From: Halopenitus salinus
GTDB taxonomy: Archaea > Halobacteriota > Halobacteria > Halobacteriales > Haloferacaceae
Direction: 5' to 3'
NCBI RefSeq assembly: GCF_042662125.1
Contig: NZ_JBHSXL010000010.1
Span: forward strand, 72,682 to 136,681
DNA: 64,000 nt
Positions 42,635 to 51,349 of the stretch are shown here, one piece after another. The first letter of the stretch is position 1; the number at the start of each line of letters is the position of its first letter. The translations under genes were made by a program, and so were the position numbers. The notes beneath the pieces were generated by a model. It was not told the DNA's origin. It ran no database searches and saw only the letters and a list, made by a program, of their open reading frames with translations.

Positions 42635-43609
42635 TCAGAACTGGCCGCCGTCGGTGATGGACGTGTGGGCGCCGATGAGCGCGCCCGACAGGTCGAAGTT
42701 CTCGATCGTGGTGTCGCGGTCGATGATCGAGCCGCGGATCTCGGCGTTGCGGACGGTGGCGTCGGGGAAGACGACGGCGCGTTCGAGGGTGGCCTCCTCG
42801 ACGGTGGCGTCGGCCATCACGTGGACGGTCTCGCCGAGGGTGGAGTCGCTCACGGTGGCGTCGTCGTGGACGACCGTGCCGCCGTCGAGGGACCACTCGA
42901 TCGCGTCGAGGTAGCTCTCGGGCGTGCCGATGTCGAACCAGGCGCCGTCGAAGGTGAACGCGCGCACCGTCCGGCGCTCCTGTAACCACTGGATGAACCA
43001 GCCGGGTTCGTCGGGGTTCTCGCCCGCCTCGAGGTAGGTCGCCAGGTCGCCGAGGCGCTCGGCGGGGAACGCGTAGCAGGCGATGGAGACGAGCGTGCTC
43101 TTGGGGTCGTCGGGCTTCTCCTGGAAGTCGACGACCCGATCGCCGTCGAGGTCGACGAGGCCGTAGGACTTGGCCTTCTCGCGGGAGCCGACGTCGTACG
43201 CCGCGAGCACGGGATCGCCGGCGTCCTCGAAGAAGTCGACGAACTCGGCGATGTCGAAGCTGATGAGGTTGTCGCCGGCGACGACGACGAGGTCGTCGTC
43301 GATGCCCTCGCGGTCGACGAGCTGGGCGAGCGCGCCGACGACGCCGAACTTCTCGTCCTCGTTTTCGGTGTCCTCGATGGAGAGGGTGAGCTTCTCGAAG
43401 GGGGTCTCCTCGAGGTACGTCTCGAAGTCGGGGGCGAACCGCTCGTTCGTGGAGACGAAGACCTCGTCGATGCGGTCGTCGGCCTCGAGATCGGCGAATA
43501 TCTCGTCGATGACCGTGTGTTCGCCGATGGGAAGGAACATCTTGGGTCGGTCCTTCGTGATCGGCCACAACCGCGTCGCGTACCCGCCCGCGAGCACAAC
43601 CGCCTTCAT
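42635..43609 (-). CDS. Sugar-phosphate nucleotidyltransferase
   Basis: The 324-residue product begins MKAVVLAGGYATRLWPITKDRPKMFLPIG, the NTP-binding signature of glucose-1-phosphate thymidylyl/uridylyltransferases. VVVAGDNLISFD supplies the catalytic Asp, and GLVDLDGDRVVDFQEKP the sugar-binding part. After about residue 235 it has hexapeptide-like repeats (DATVSDSTLGETVHVMADATVEEATLERAVVF), a left-handed beta-helix tail. It resembles AglF-type enzymes used for S-layer N-glycans, but the sugar is not determined. ATG 43609 is chosen since the upstream extension lacks similarity. Confidence 0.87.
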   Translation of the reverse strand: MKAVVLAGGYATRLWPITKDRPKMFLPIGEHTVIDEIFADLEADDRIDEVFVSTNERFAPDFETYLEETPFEKLTLSIEDTENEDEKFGVVGALAQLVDREGIDDDLVVVAGDNLISFDIAEFVDFFEDAGDPVLAAYDVGSREKAKSYGLVDLDGDRVVDFQEKPDDPKSTLVSIACYAFPAERLGDLATYLEAGENPDEPGWFIQWLQERRTVRAFTFDGAWFDIGTPESYLDAIEWSLDGGTVVHDDATVSDSTLGETVHVMADATVEEATLERAVVFPDATVRNAEIRGSIIDRDTTIENFDLSGALIGAHTSITDGGQF

Positions 43610-43773
43610 ATACTCGCGCAGACGAGGAGGGGTCGTATCACTCTTTCCGTCTCGTCTCGCCGGGTGTTCGGGTTCGGATCCTCGGGATTCGGATGCAGAT
43701 TCCGGTATCCGGGTTCGCATCCCCGTGACTCGCGATCGCCGCCGGTTTGTACCGCGTTCACCTACGAGCGTGC

Positions 43774-44079
43774 ATGGAGCGCACGACGCGCCAGCGGATC
43801 GCCGACCACCTTCGCGAGACGGACGCCACGGCGAGCGAACTGTCCGAGGTCGTTTCGCGTCCCCGGTCCGTCGTCTACGACCACCTCGAGCACGTCGCCG
43901 ACTCGATCTCGGACGACGACGCCGAGGCGAGCGGCGACGGCGGAGAGCGGCTCTTGGTCGCGCCGCCGCGATGTCGCGAATGCGGATTCGACGGGTTCGA
44001 CGATCCGCTCACGCTTCCGTCCCGCTGTCCGGAGTGTCGCAGCGAGCGGATCGACGAGCCGACCTTCCGGATCGAGTAG
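43774..44079 (+). CDS. HTH plus zinc-ribbon transcriptional regulator (COG3357-like)
   Basis: The 101-residue protein has an N-terminal helix-turn-helix (TRQRIADHLRETDATASELSEVVSRPRSVVYDHLEHV) and a C-terminal zinc ribbon with two CxxC pairs, CRECGFDGF and CPECRSERI. A short acidic linker joins them. Small predicted regulators of this architecture are common in Euryarchaeota but their targets are unknown. Confidence 0.82.
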   Translation: MERTTRQRIADHLRETDATASELSEVVSRPRSVVYDHLEHVADSISDDDAEASGDGGERLLVAPPRCRECGFDGFDDPLTLPSRCPECRSERIDEPTFRIE

Positions 44080-44143
44080 GGCAAATGTTCCGCATCCGTG
44101 AGGCTCCACCGACGTACACGCGAGTCGGTTTCGGCATAAACGA

Positions 44144-44150
44144 CTTTATT
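44144..44150 (+). promoter_or_regulatory. TATA-type box of the 7TM histidine kinase
   Basis: CTTTATT lies 23-29 nt before GTG 44173, favouring that codon over TTG 44149, which overlaps the box. Confidence 0.45.
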
Positions 44151-44172
44151 GGGTCGCACGAAACGGACGGTC

Positions 44173-45891
44173 GTGATCGCTCAGTCGCCGCTGCCGGGTC
44201 GGGTCGTCCTCGCGTTCTACGTGCTCGCGTTCGGCATCGCCGCCGTCGCGTGTTTCGCGGCCATCCCGCGAGCGCGCCGATTCGACGACCCGGACACCCG
44301 CCGGGGACTCGTTGGACTGCTCGTCCTCAGCGGCGGCTGGGCGGCCGCGCACGTCGGATTTCTGCTGGCGCCTCCCGGTCCGATCGCGGTCGCCTTCTAC
44401 CTCGCCGGTCTCGTCTCCGGGTTCTCGACCATCGGCGCCTGGCTCTACTTCTGTTCGGCCTACACCGGTCGGTCCCTCCACAGACAGCCGCTTTATCGAC
44501 GGCTCGCGCTCGGCGTCTATCTCGGAGTGATGCTCGTGAAGTTCACGAACCCGATCCACGGACTGTACTTCACCACCGAGGCCGCCACCCGACCGTTCGT
44601 CCACCTCGGGGTCCAGCACCTCATCGGCCACTGGATCGCAATGGGGCTGGCCTACGCGCTCGCGACCGTCGGGATCTTCATGCTCCTCGAGCAGTTCACG
44701 CAGGTCGGCGCCGACACGCGACCCCTCGCCGTGCTCGTCGGCTTCACCGCGTTGCCGCTCGTGTTGGACGTCCTCGGGTACCTCCTCCCGTTCGTCGTCG
44801 ACATGACTTACGAGCCGCTCGGCGTCGCGGTCTTCGCGGTCGGGGTAACCTCCATCTTTTTCGATCGCTTTCAGGCTACCCGCATCGCCACCGAGTCCGA
44901 CGACCCCGTGATCGTTCTGGACGATGACGACCGCATCACCGACTACAACGTCTCCGCGAGGCGGCTCTTCCCCTCGCTTTCGGACTCGACCGCCATCGGC
45001 CGGGAGGTCTCCGAGGTGCTTCCGACGATCGGCGATGCGATCGATACCGACGAGAACGTCCGCCCCGTCGAGGTCGACGGGGAGCGGCGATACTACCACG
45101 TTTCGGTCGGCCCCTTCACCGCCGGCTCCAGACATCTCGGTCGGCTCCTCACGATCACGGACGTCACGGACCGCGAGCGCTATCGAACGGAGCTCGAGCG
45201 ACAAAACGAGCGGCTCGACCGCTTCGCGAGCGTCGTCTCACACGACCTCCGGAATCCTCTCAACGTCGCACAGGGGCGGCTCGATCTGGCACTCGAGGTC
45301 GGTCCGGACGACGCCGAGGCGTTCGAGCATCTGGAGGCCGCGGACCGGGCGCTCGATCGGATGGAGGAGCTGATCGCGGACGTGTTGACCCTCGCCCGTC
45401 AGGGCCAGCCGATCGACGAGACCGAGCCGGTCCGCCTCTCGGACGTCTGTGAGGCGGCCTGGGAGGTGATCGACGCCGGCGACAGCACCCTCTCCATCGA
45501 GAGCGACGTCGCCTTCACGGCCGACCCGGAACGGCTCAGACAGCTCCTCGAGAACCTGTTTCGTAATTCGGTCGAACACGGCGGCGAGGGCGTGAGCGTG
45601 ACCGTCGGGGACCTCGATGGCGGCGAGGGATTCTACGTCGCCGACGACGGCCCGGGGATACCCGAGGAGGACCGCGAGGACGTCTTCGAGTACGGCCATA
45701 CGACGATCACGGACGGGACCGGATTCGGGCTCGCGATCGTCTCCGAGATCGCCGAGGCGCACGACTGGGGGGTGTCGGTGACGGACGCCGAGGGCGGCGG
45801 CGCGCGCTTCGAGGTGAGAGGAGTGCGGACGATCGACGCCGAATCGGCCGAGTTCGAGCCGATCGGAACCGAACCTGCGAACGCGGACTGA
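44173..45891 (+). CDS. 7TM sensor histidine kinase
   Basis: The 572-residue product has about seven helices in the first 225 residues, like the HisKA_7TM input domain. A PAS-like domain (about 240-335; DPVIVLDDDDRITDYNVSARRLF) follows, then HisKA with the phospho-acceptor in FASVVSHDLRNPLN. The HATPase_c domain shows LENLFRNSVEHGG (N box), YVADDGPGIPEEDRE (G1) and GTGFGLAIVSEIAEAH (G2). The stimulus and partner response regulator are not in this window, as is usual for haloarchaeal orphan kinases. Confidence 0.92.
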   Translation: MIAQSPLPGRVVLAFYVLAFGIAAVACFAAIPRARRFDDPDTRRGLVGLLVLSGGWAAAHVGFLLAPPGPIAVAFYLAGLVSGFSTIGAWLYFCSAYTGRSLHRQPLYRRLALGVYLGVMLVKFTNPIHGLYFTTEAATRPFVHLGVQHLIGHWIAMGLAYALATVGIFMLLEQFTQVGADTRPLAVLVGFTALPLVLDVLGYLLPFVVDMTYEPLGVAVFAVGVTSIFFDRFQATRIATESDDPVIVLDDDDRITDYNVSARRLFPSLSDSTAIGREVSEVLPTIGDAIDTDENVRPVEVDGERRYYHVSVGPFTAGSRHLGRLLTITDVTDRERYRTELERQNERLDRFASVVSHDLRNPLNVAQGRLDLALEVGPDDAEAFEHLEAADRALDRMEELIADVLTLARQGQPIDETEPVRLSDVCEAAWEVIDAGDSTLSIESDVAFTADPERLRQLLENLFRNSVEHGGEGVSVTVGDLDGGEGFYVADDGPGIPEEDREDVFEYGHTTITDGTGFGLAIVSEIAEAHDWGVSVTDAEGGGARFEVRGVRTIDAESAEFEPIGTEPANAD

Positions 45892-45962
45892 CGCTCCGGG
45901 GACGAACTGACGCTCCGGGGCCGACGTGACAGACGAGTTGTAGCGGGTGATCGTCGACGCCG

Positions 45963-46532
45963 CTATCCGTCGCCGTGGGCGTCGACGACGATGACCTCGC
46001 CGTCCTCCACCGTGACGTTGATCAGCGTTCGCACGTTGTAGTCGGTGTCGTCGAGCTCGTTCTCGCCCGCCTTCTTGATGACGGCGACGACGTCGACGAC
46101 GTCCGCGCCGATCTCGTTCGTGAGCGCGTCGAGGACCGCCTTCATCGTGCCCCCGGTCGAGAGCACGTCGTCGATCACGAGCACGCGGTCGCCCGCCTCG
46201 ACGTCGTTGATGTACATCTCCGACTCCGAGTAGCCGGTCTCTTGAAACAGCGGGACCTCCCCGTCGAGCCCGTACTGGCGCTTGCGGATCACCACGAGCG
46301 GGATGTCCGTCATGAGCGAGAGCGCGGTGGAGATGTGGATGCCCATCGCCGCCGGGGTGACGATCTTGTCGACGTTCTCGAGTTCGGCCTTGCGGATGAT
46401 CCGGATGACGATCTCCCGGAGCAGCTCCGGTTTCAGCATCGGAACGCCGTCGCTTATCGGATGGACGAAGTACTCGTACTCGCCTTTCTCGATGATCGGG
46501 GCGTCGAGCAGCGACTGCTCCAACTGATCCAT
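45963..46532 (-). CDS. hpt: Hypoxanthine/guanine phosphoribosyltransferase (archaeal type)
   Basis: The 189-residue purine-salvage enzyme transfers phosphoribose from PRPP to hypoxanthine or guanine. The PRPP loop is RVLVIDDVLSTGGTMKAVLDAL near residue 125. IVTPAAMGIHISTALSLMTDIPLVVIRKRQYGL is typical of archaeal Hpt/APRT-like proteins. The start is ATG 46532; upstream sequence in the same frame lacks similarity. A switch between adenine and guanine specificity cannot be judged from the sequence. Confidence 0.88.
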   Translation of the reverse strand: MDQLEQSLLDAPIIEKGEYEYFVHPISDGVPMLKPELLREIVIRIIRKAELENVDKIVTPAAMGIHISTALSLMTDIPLVVIRKRQYGLDGEVPLFQETGYSESEMYINDVEAGDRVLVIDDVLSTGGTMKAVLDALTNEIGADVVDVVAVIKKAGENELDDTDYNVRTLINVTVEDGEVIVVDAHGDG

Positions 46533-46623
46533 GTCGCCGGTACAGACCCGGCGGGATAAAGCCTGGCGGTTGTGGCTGCCGGCCGTCCCGCCGGCGCCGG
46601 TCCGGCTCGAACGTGGTTCCGTC

Positions 46624-47265
46624 TCACTTCGAGCCACGGTCCGCGATCCGCTCTGCGATCCGTTCTCCCACGCCGGTGAGATATGCCTGTCCCCACAGTC
46701 CGACGATCAACGCGCCGATCGAGTTGAACACGAGGTCCTTGACCGTGTCGTCGAGCCCGTGTTGGGCGAGCGGCATCTCGATCCCGGTCGTCGCGGCGAC
46801 GACGTCCAGGCCGTACTCGAACAGCTCCCAGAGGACGCCGAACGCGAGCACGAACGAGACGACGAAGACGACGAAGAACCGCCTCGGCAGGACGATCTCG
46901 TCGTGGTGGGCGTCGATCGCCCGCACGAGGATGTAACCGATCGCCGCGATAATCGACGCCGAGGTGGCGTGGGTGAGGTGGTCCCACCAGCCGACGGAGG
47001 AGTACAACCCGGCGGACCCGAGCGTGTGTAAGAAGACGGCCGTGGTGATCCAGAAGGCCAGAAACGGGTCGATCGCGACGCGGTAGTTCCGGTCGATGAC
47101 CGCGGGCGCGAACGTGATCGCGAGCCCCGCCGTGCCGTTCGTGACGACCTTCGGCTCCCCGGCCCACAGACCGTATCCGACGAGCCCGACGAGCACGACC
47201 TGCATCGCCCGCGCGAGCCGGCGCTGGCTGTCGCGTCCGAGACGTCGCCGGATCCGCCGGATCAC
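46624..47265 (-). CDS. Membrane protein, YjdF/DUF2238-like
   Basis: The 213-residue product has five or so hydrophobic helices. Three charged motifs resemble the YjdF/DUF2238 family: SVGWWDHLTHATSASIIAA, FGVLWELFEYGLDVV and DDTVKDLVFNSIGALIVGLWG. The conserved Asp/His/Glu at membrane edges suggest a metal or proton site; the function is unknown. The start is GTG 47265, inside the preceding gene's stop (GTGA), so it is coupled to it. Confidence 0.7.
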   Translation of the reverse strand: MIRRIRRRLGRDSQRRLARAMQVVLVGLVGYGLWAGEPKVVTNGTAGLAITFAPAVIDRNYRVAIDPFLAFWITTAVFLHTLGSAGLYSSVGWWDHLTHATSASIIAAIGYILVRAIDAHHDEIVLPRRFFVVFVVSFVLAFGVLWELFEYGLDVVAATTGIEMPLAQHGLDDTVKDLVFNSIGALIVGLWGQAYLTGVGERIAERIADRGSK

Positions 47266-47900
47266 GGTTCGGTCACCTCCTCCGTCCCCTCGGTATCGAG
47301 CAACTCGCGCTCGAGCTTCCGCTTGAGGGCGCGGTCCCGCCGTCGGAAGTACAGATCGAAGAGCAACCCGGCGGCGAGACCGGCGAGCGCGATCCGAACG
47401 AACTCGACCATGAGCGCCTCGTTGTCGAGCAGGTACGCCGTGCCGATCCGTCGATCGAGGAACCACCGTACGATCGTCGAGACCGCGCCCGAGGCGAGGG
47501 TGGTGACCACCACGAGCGCGACCGCGAACCAGTGGGTGACGCGCATGCCCGTGAACATGTCGAGCTCGACGACGACCAACAGCGCGAACGCCGCCAGCGC
47601 GAGGTACGACGCGAACACCCCGATCTCCACGTCCGGGATCACGGCCCGCGTCGCGACCGGAAGCGCCGCGAGCAGGAGCAGCTCCCACGGGAGGACCACT
47701 CGCCAGTCGCGGCGGGCGATCGCCGGCAGCGCCATCACCACCATCGTCGCCGCCGAGATGAGCGCCCACAGCGGCTCGAGGTCGAGGAGGCTCTCGACGA
47801 ACACGAGCGCGACCGCCGCGAGGATCGCCCAGCCGATCATGGCGTTCCGTCTCGTGTCACGAAACAGCGAGGCCAACAGGTCGTCCCGATCGCGGCTCAT
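47262..47900 (-). CDS. Haloarchaeal polytopic membrane protein of unknown function
   Basis: The 212-residue product has about six hydrophobic helices, starting near residue 20 after a polar N-terminus, and a charged C-terminal tail (RRRDRALKRKLERELLD). I recognise no family. It is the first gene of a two-gene unit with the YjdF-like protein, whose GTG overlaps its stop. Close coupling suggests they act in one membrane complex. Confidence 0.65.
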   Translation of the reverse strand: MSRDRDDLLASLFRDTRRNAMIGWAILAAVALVFVESLLDLEPLWALISAATMVVMALPAIARRDWRVVLPWELLLLAALPVATRAVIPDVEIGVFASYLALAAFALLVVVELDMFTGMRVTHWFAVALVVVTTLASGAVSTIVRWFLDRRIGTAYLLDNEALMVEFVRIALAGLAAGLLFDLYFRRRDRALKRKLERELLDTEGTEEVTEP

Positions 47901-48057
47901 GCGGGTGAGTTCCTCGCCATTACGGATAAAGGTCCCCTCGATATCCGTCGATCCGACGGTTCATCGGGTTCGACGGCGACCGCTCGTAGCCGCTCTCCGG
48001 GGACGTTCTCCGAGACCACCCGCTCCCGGGGGCTGGCCGATCGCCGCCCCGGACGGA

Positions 48058-48504
48058 TCAGACGTATCGGTTTTCCGATTCCGCCTTGATGTCGTCGAGG
48101 AACTCGTGGGCCTCCTCGAAGATCTCCCGTGGTCCGTCCTGGGTGATCGTGTTCGCGGCCTGGTCGTAATCGCGCCACTGGAGGTCGCGATGCTCGTTCG
48201 AGAGCTCCGCGCTCGCCTCGAAGGAGCGCGCGATGAACAGGTGGACCGTCTTGTGGATCGTCTCGCCGTTGGCCTCGAAGACGTAGTCGTACTCCTCGCG
48301 GAAGCCGTCGATGAGGCGGAAATCCTCGATCCCCGCCTCCTCTTTGACCTCCCTGATCGCCGTTTGCTGGAGCTCCTCGTCCCCCTCGACCCCGCCTTTG
48401 GGGAACTCCCAGTCCCCCGGTCGGCTCTTCAGGAGCAGGTACTCCCGATGGCCGCGGGTGTCGCGGAAGAGGATGGCTCCGGCGCTCGTCGCTTCGACCG
48501 TCAT
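48058..48504 (-). CDS. Nudix hydrolase (Ap4A-hydrolase-like)
   Basis: The 148-residue protein contains an intact Nudix box, GGVEGDEELQQTAIREVKEEAGI (GX5EX7REUXEEXGU). The preceding WEFPKGGVE and the later TVHLFIARS are typical of bis(5'-nucleosyl)-tetraphosphatases. Substrate is inferred from resemblance only. It is monocistronic. Confidence 0.88.
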   Translation of the reverse strand: MTVEATSAGAILFRDTRGHREYLLLKSRPGDWEFPKGGVEGDEELQQTAIREVKEEAGIEDFRLIDGFREEYDYVFEANGETIHKTVHLFIARSFEASAELSNEHRDLQWRDYDQAANTITQDGPREIFEEAHEFLDDIKAESENRYV

Positions 48505-48674
48505 TGCGAAACCGTACTACGTCACCGCTAAAGAGGGTGTCGGACGGCTCATCGCTCCCGCCTCATCGCCCGACGTCGCCGCCGCTACCGGCCTTCGACC
48601 CGTCGATCCGGGAAAACACGAGAGCGGGTAGGTGCGTTTTTAGGCCTCGGACACGGACGCTCGAACATCACAGA

Positions 48675-49007
48675 ATGACCTTCGTAACCAAACTCTCCTT
48701 CGAGTCCGGGGACCGGGCCGTCCTCGAGGAGACGGTCGAGGACCTGAAGCGGACGGTCGAACGGAAGGGCGCCGAGTGCAAGGGTCCGCACGCGTCCTCG
48801 CCCGAGCACGCGCGGGTACAGCTGTACAAGCGGCTCGCGCCCGGCGACCAGTTCTCGCCGTGGGAATACACCGTCTACGGCCGCCGTCTCGAGATCCACG
48901 GATCCGACGACGTCGCTCGCGAGATGGTCGACCGCGAGTTCCCCGATTCGATCCACGTCGAGGTCGAGGTCGACCGGAAGAAGCCGCTCGGCCACGGCCG
49001 CGAGTGA
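48675..49007 (+). CDS. uS10-like protein (ribosomal protein S10 paralogue)
   Basis: The 110-residue protein has the uS10/mL48 fold pattern: an N-terminal strand, helix (AVLEETVEDLKRTVERKGAECKGPHASSP), then VQLYKRLAPGDQFSPWEYTVYGRRLEIHG matching the S10 loop and RLxE strand, and a C-terminal helix-strand. True haloarchaeal uS10 has a different N-terminus and normally sits near tuf, so this looks like a paralogue. Its role may be ribosomal or transcriptional; unproven. A T-run (49045-49050) just downstream may terminate it. Confidence 0.72.
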   Translation: MTFVTKLSFESGDRAVLEETVEDLKRTVERKGAECKGPHASSPEHARVQLYKRLAPGDQFSPWEYTVYGRRLEIHGSDDVAREMVDREFPDSIHVEVEVDRKKPLGHGRE

Positions 49008-49044
49008 ACGTTCGCTCCCCGACTGGATCACTCCCGCGACCGGC

Positions 49045-49050
49045 TTTTTT
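49045..49050 (+). terminator. T-run downstream of the uS10-like gene
   Basis: A run of six T follows a GC-rich segment about 40 bp after the stop codon, as expected for archaeal U-tract termination. Confidence 0.35.
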
Positions 49051-49119
49051 GATCCTGCGACCCGATTCCGATCGCGAACGCGGCGGTGGAAATGCGGATC
49101 AGCATAAAAACACCGAACG

Positions 49120-49140
49120 TTCCGGGACACCTCCCGGGAA
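49120..49140 (+). promoter_or_regulatory. Near-inverted repeat upstream of dnaK
   Basis: TTCCGGGA (49120-49127) and TCCCGGGAA (49132-49140) form an almost perfect dyad around four bases, about 90-110 bp before the dnaK start. The promoter box proper is CTTTAA near 49195-49201. It is a candidate heat-shock operator. It could also be the stem of a terminator, but no T-run follows. Confidence 0.3.
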
Positions 49141-49229
49141 AAACGCACGACTGCGGCCGATTCAATGGAACTCGTTCGTGACCGCGTCTAGTAACCTTTA
49201 ACCGACGCAAGCCGGTATATTCGGCCAAG

Positions 49230-51155
49230 ATGGCGAGCAACAAGATCCTCGGTATCGACCTCGGTACCACCAACTCCGCGTTCGCCGTGATGGAGGGTGG
49301 CGACCCCGAAATCATCGCGAACGCCGAAGGCGATCGGACGACCCCGTCGATCGTCGCGTTCTCCGACGACGGCGATCGGCTGGTCGGAAAGCCCGCCAAG
49401 AACCAGGCCGTCCAGAACCCGGACGGAACGATCCAGTCCATCAAGCGTCACATGGGCGAGGAGGACTACGCCGTCGAGGTCGAGGGCGAGGAGTACACGC
49501 CCGAACAGATCTCGGCGATGATCCTCCAGAAGATCAAACGCGACGCCGAGGAGTATCTCGGCGAGGAGATCGAGAAGGCGGTCATCACGGTTCCGGCGTA
49601 CTTCAACGACAAACAGCGCCAGGCGACCAAGGACGCGGGCGAGATCGCCGGCTTCGAGGTCGACCGGATCGTCAACGAGCCGACGGCGGCCGCGATGGCC
49701 TACGGCCTCGACGACGAGTCCGACCAGACCGTCCTCGTCTACGACCTGGGCGGTGGGACCTTCGACGTCTCCGTCCTCGATCTGGGCGGCGGCGTCTACG
49801 AGGTCGTCGCGACGAACGGCGACAACGACCTGGGCGGCGACGACTGGGACCAGGCGATCATCGACCATCTCGCCGAGGAGTTCGAGAACGACCACGGGAT
49901 CGACCTCCGCGAGGACAGACAGGCGCTCCAGCGGCTCACCGAGGCCGCGGAGGAGGCGAAGATCGAGCTGTCGAACAAAAAGGAGACGACGGTCAATCTG
50001 CCGTTCGTCACGGCGACCGACTCCGGTCCCGTCCACCTCGAACAGTCGATCACGCGGGCGACCTTCGAGTCGCTGACGAAGGACCTCCTCGAGCGGACCG
50101 TCGGCCCGACCGAGCAGGCCCTCGAGGACGCCGGCTACTCGAAGGGCGACATCGACGAGGTCATCCTCGTCGGCGGATCCACGCGGATGCCGCAGGTCCA
50201 GGAGAAGGTCGAGGACCTCGTCGGCCAGGAGCCGAAGAAGAACGTCAACCCCGACGAGGCCGTCGCGCTCGGCGCGGCCATCCAGGGCGGCGTGCTCTCC
50301 GGCGACGTCGACGACATCGTCCTGCTCGACGTCACCCCGCTGTCGCTCGGCATCGAGGTGAAGGGCGGCCTCTTCGAGCGACTCATCGAGAAGAACACGA
50401 CCATCCCGACTGAGGCCTCGAAGGTCTTCACGACCGCCGCCGACAACCAGACCTCCGTCAACGTCCGCGTCTTCCAGGGCGAACGCGAGATCGCCGAGGA
50501 GAACGAGCTGCTCGGCGCCTTCCAGCTCACCGGCATCCCGCCGGCGCCGGCCGGGACGCCGCAGATCGAGGTCTCGTTCAACATCGACGAGAACGGCATC
50601 GTCAACGTCGAGGCCGAGGACAAGGGCTCCGGCAACGCCGAGTCCATCACGATCGAGGGCGGCGCCGGTCTCTCCGACGACGAGATCGAACGCATGCAGG
50701 AGGAGGCCGAGGAGCACGCCGAGGAGGACGAGAAGCGCCGCGAGCTCATCGAGGCCAGAAACGAGGCCGAATCGACGATCCAGCGCGCGGAGACGCTCCT
50801 GGAGGAGAACGAGGAGGACGTCGACGACGACCTGGCCGCCGACATCGAGGCCGAGATCGAGGACGTCGAGGCGGTCCTCGAGGACGAGGACGCCTCCATC
50901 GAGGACCTCGAGGAGGCGACCGAGTCGCTCACCGAGCAGCTTCAGGAGATCGGCAAGCAGATGTATCAGGAACAGGCGGCCCAGGCCGGCGCGGCCGGCG
51001 GCGCGGGTGCCGGCGGCATGGGCGGTGCCGGACCCGGCGGCATGGGCGGCGCCGGCGCCGGTGGCGCGGGTCCCGGTGCGGGCGAGGCCGGCGACGACGA
51101 GTACGTCGACGCCGACTTCGAGGACGTCGACGAAAACGAAGACGAAGAGGAGTAG
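49230..51155 (+). CDS. dnaK: Chaperone DnaK (Hsp70)
   Basis: The 641-residue Hsp70 shows all actin-fold ATPase motifs: GIDLGTTNSAFAVMEGG, VPAYFNDKQRQATKDAG, VYDLGGGTFDVSVLDLG and VILVGGSTRMPQVQEKV. The substrate-binding domain (about residues 370-500) and helical lid follow, with a Gly/Ala/Met/Pro-rich C-terminal region (near 585-620) and a final acidic EEE tail. grpE is not adjacent in this window, while dnaJ follows after 194 bp. Confidence 0.98.
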   Translation: MASNKILGIDLGTTNSAFAVMEGGDPEIIANAEGDRTTPSIVAFSDDGDRLVGKPAKNQAVQNPDGTIQSIKRHMGEEDYAVEVEGEEYTPEQISAMILQKIKRDAEEYLGEEIEKAVITVPAYFNDKQRQATKDAGEIAGFEVDRIVNEPTAAAMAYGLDDESDQTVLVYDLGGGTFDVSVLDLGGGVYEVVATNGDNDLGGDDWDQAIIDHLAEEFENDHGIDLREDRQALQRLTEAAEEAKIELSNKKETTVNLPFVTATDSGPVHLEQSITRATFESLTKDLLERTVGPTEQALEDAGYSKGDIDEVILVGGSTRMPQVQEKVEDLVGQEPKKNVNPDEAVALGAAIQGGVLSGDVDDIVLLDVTPLSLGIEVKGGLFERLIEKNTTIPTEASKVFTTAADNQTSVNVRVFQGEREIAEENELLGAFQLTGIPPAPAGTPQIEVSFNIDENGIVNVEAEDKGSGNAESITIEGGAGLSDDEIERMQEEAEEHAEEDEKRRELIEARNEAESTIQRAETLLEENEEDVDDDLAADIEAEIEDVEAVLEDEDASIEDLEEATESLTEQLQEIGKQMYQEQAAQAGAAGGAGAGGMGGAGPGGMGGAGAGGAGPGAGEAGDDEYVDADFEDVDENEDEEE

Positions 51156-51349
51156 TTCCGGTTCGCGCTCGATCAGGGGAGCGTCGCCCTCTCGAGCGTG
51201 GACGGGGACGAGTCGCCCCCGTCCGGACCGGCGAGCGAACGGACGCACGCTCCGAATCGACCGACGCCGACCGCGCCCCCGCGCGGTCCGGGTGCACGCT
51301 TTTCAAGTAGCCCGACGAATTACGGGGTCACAAGACCGAACCAACACGC

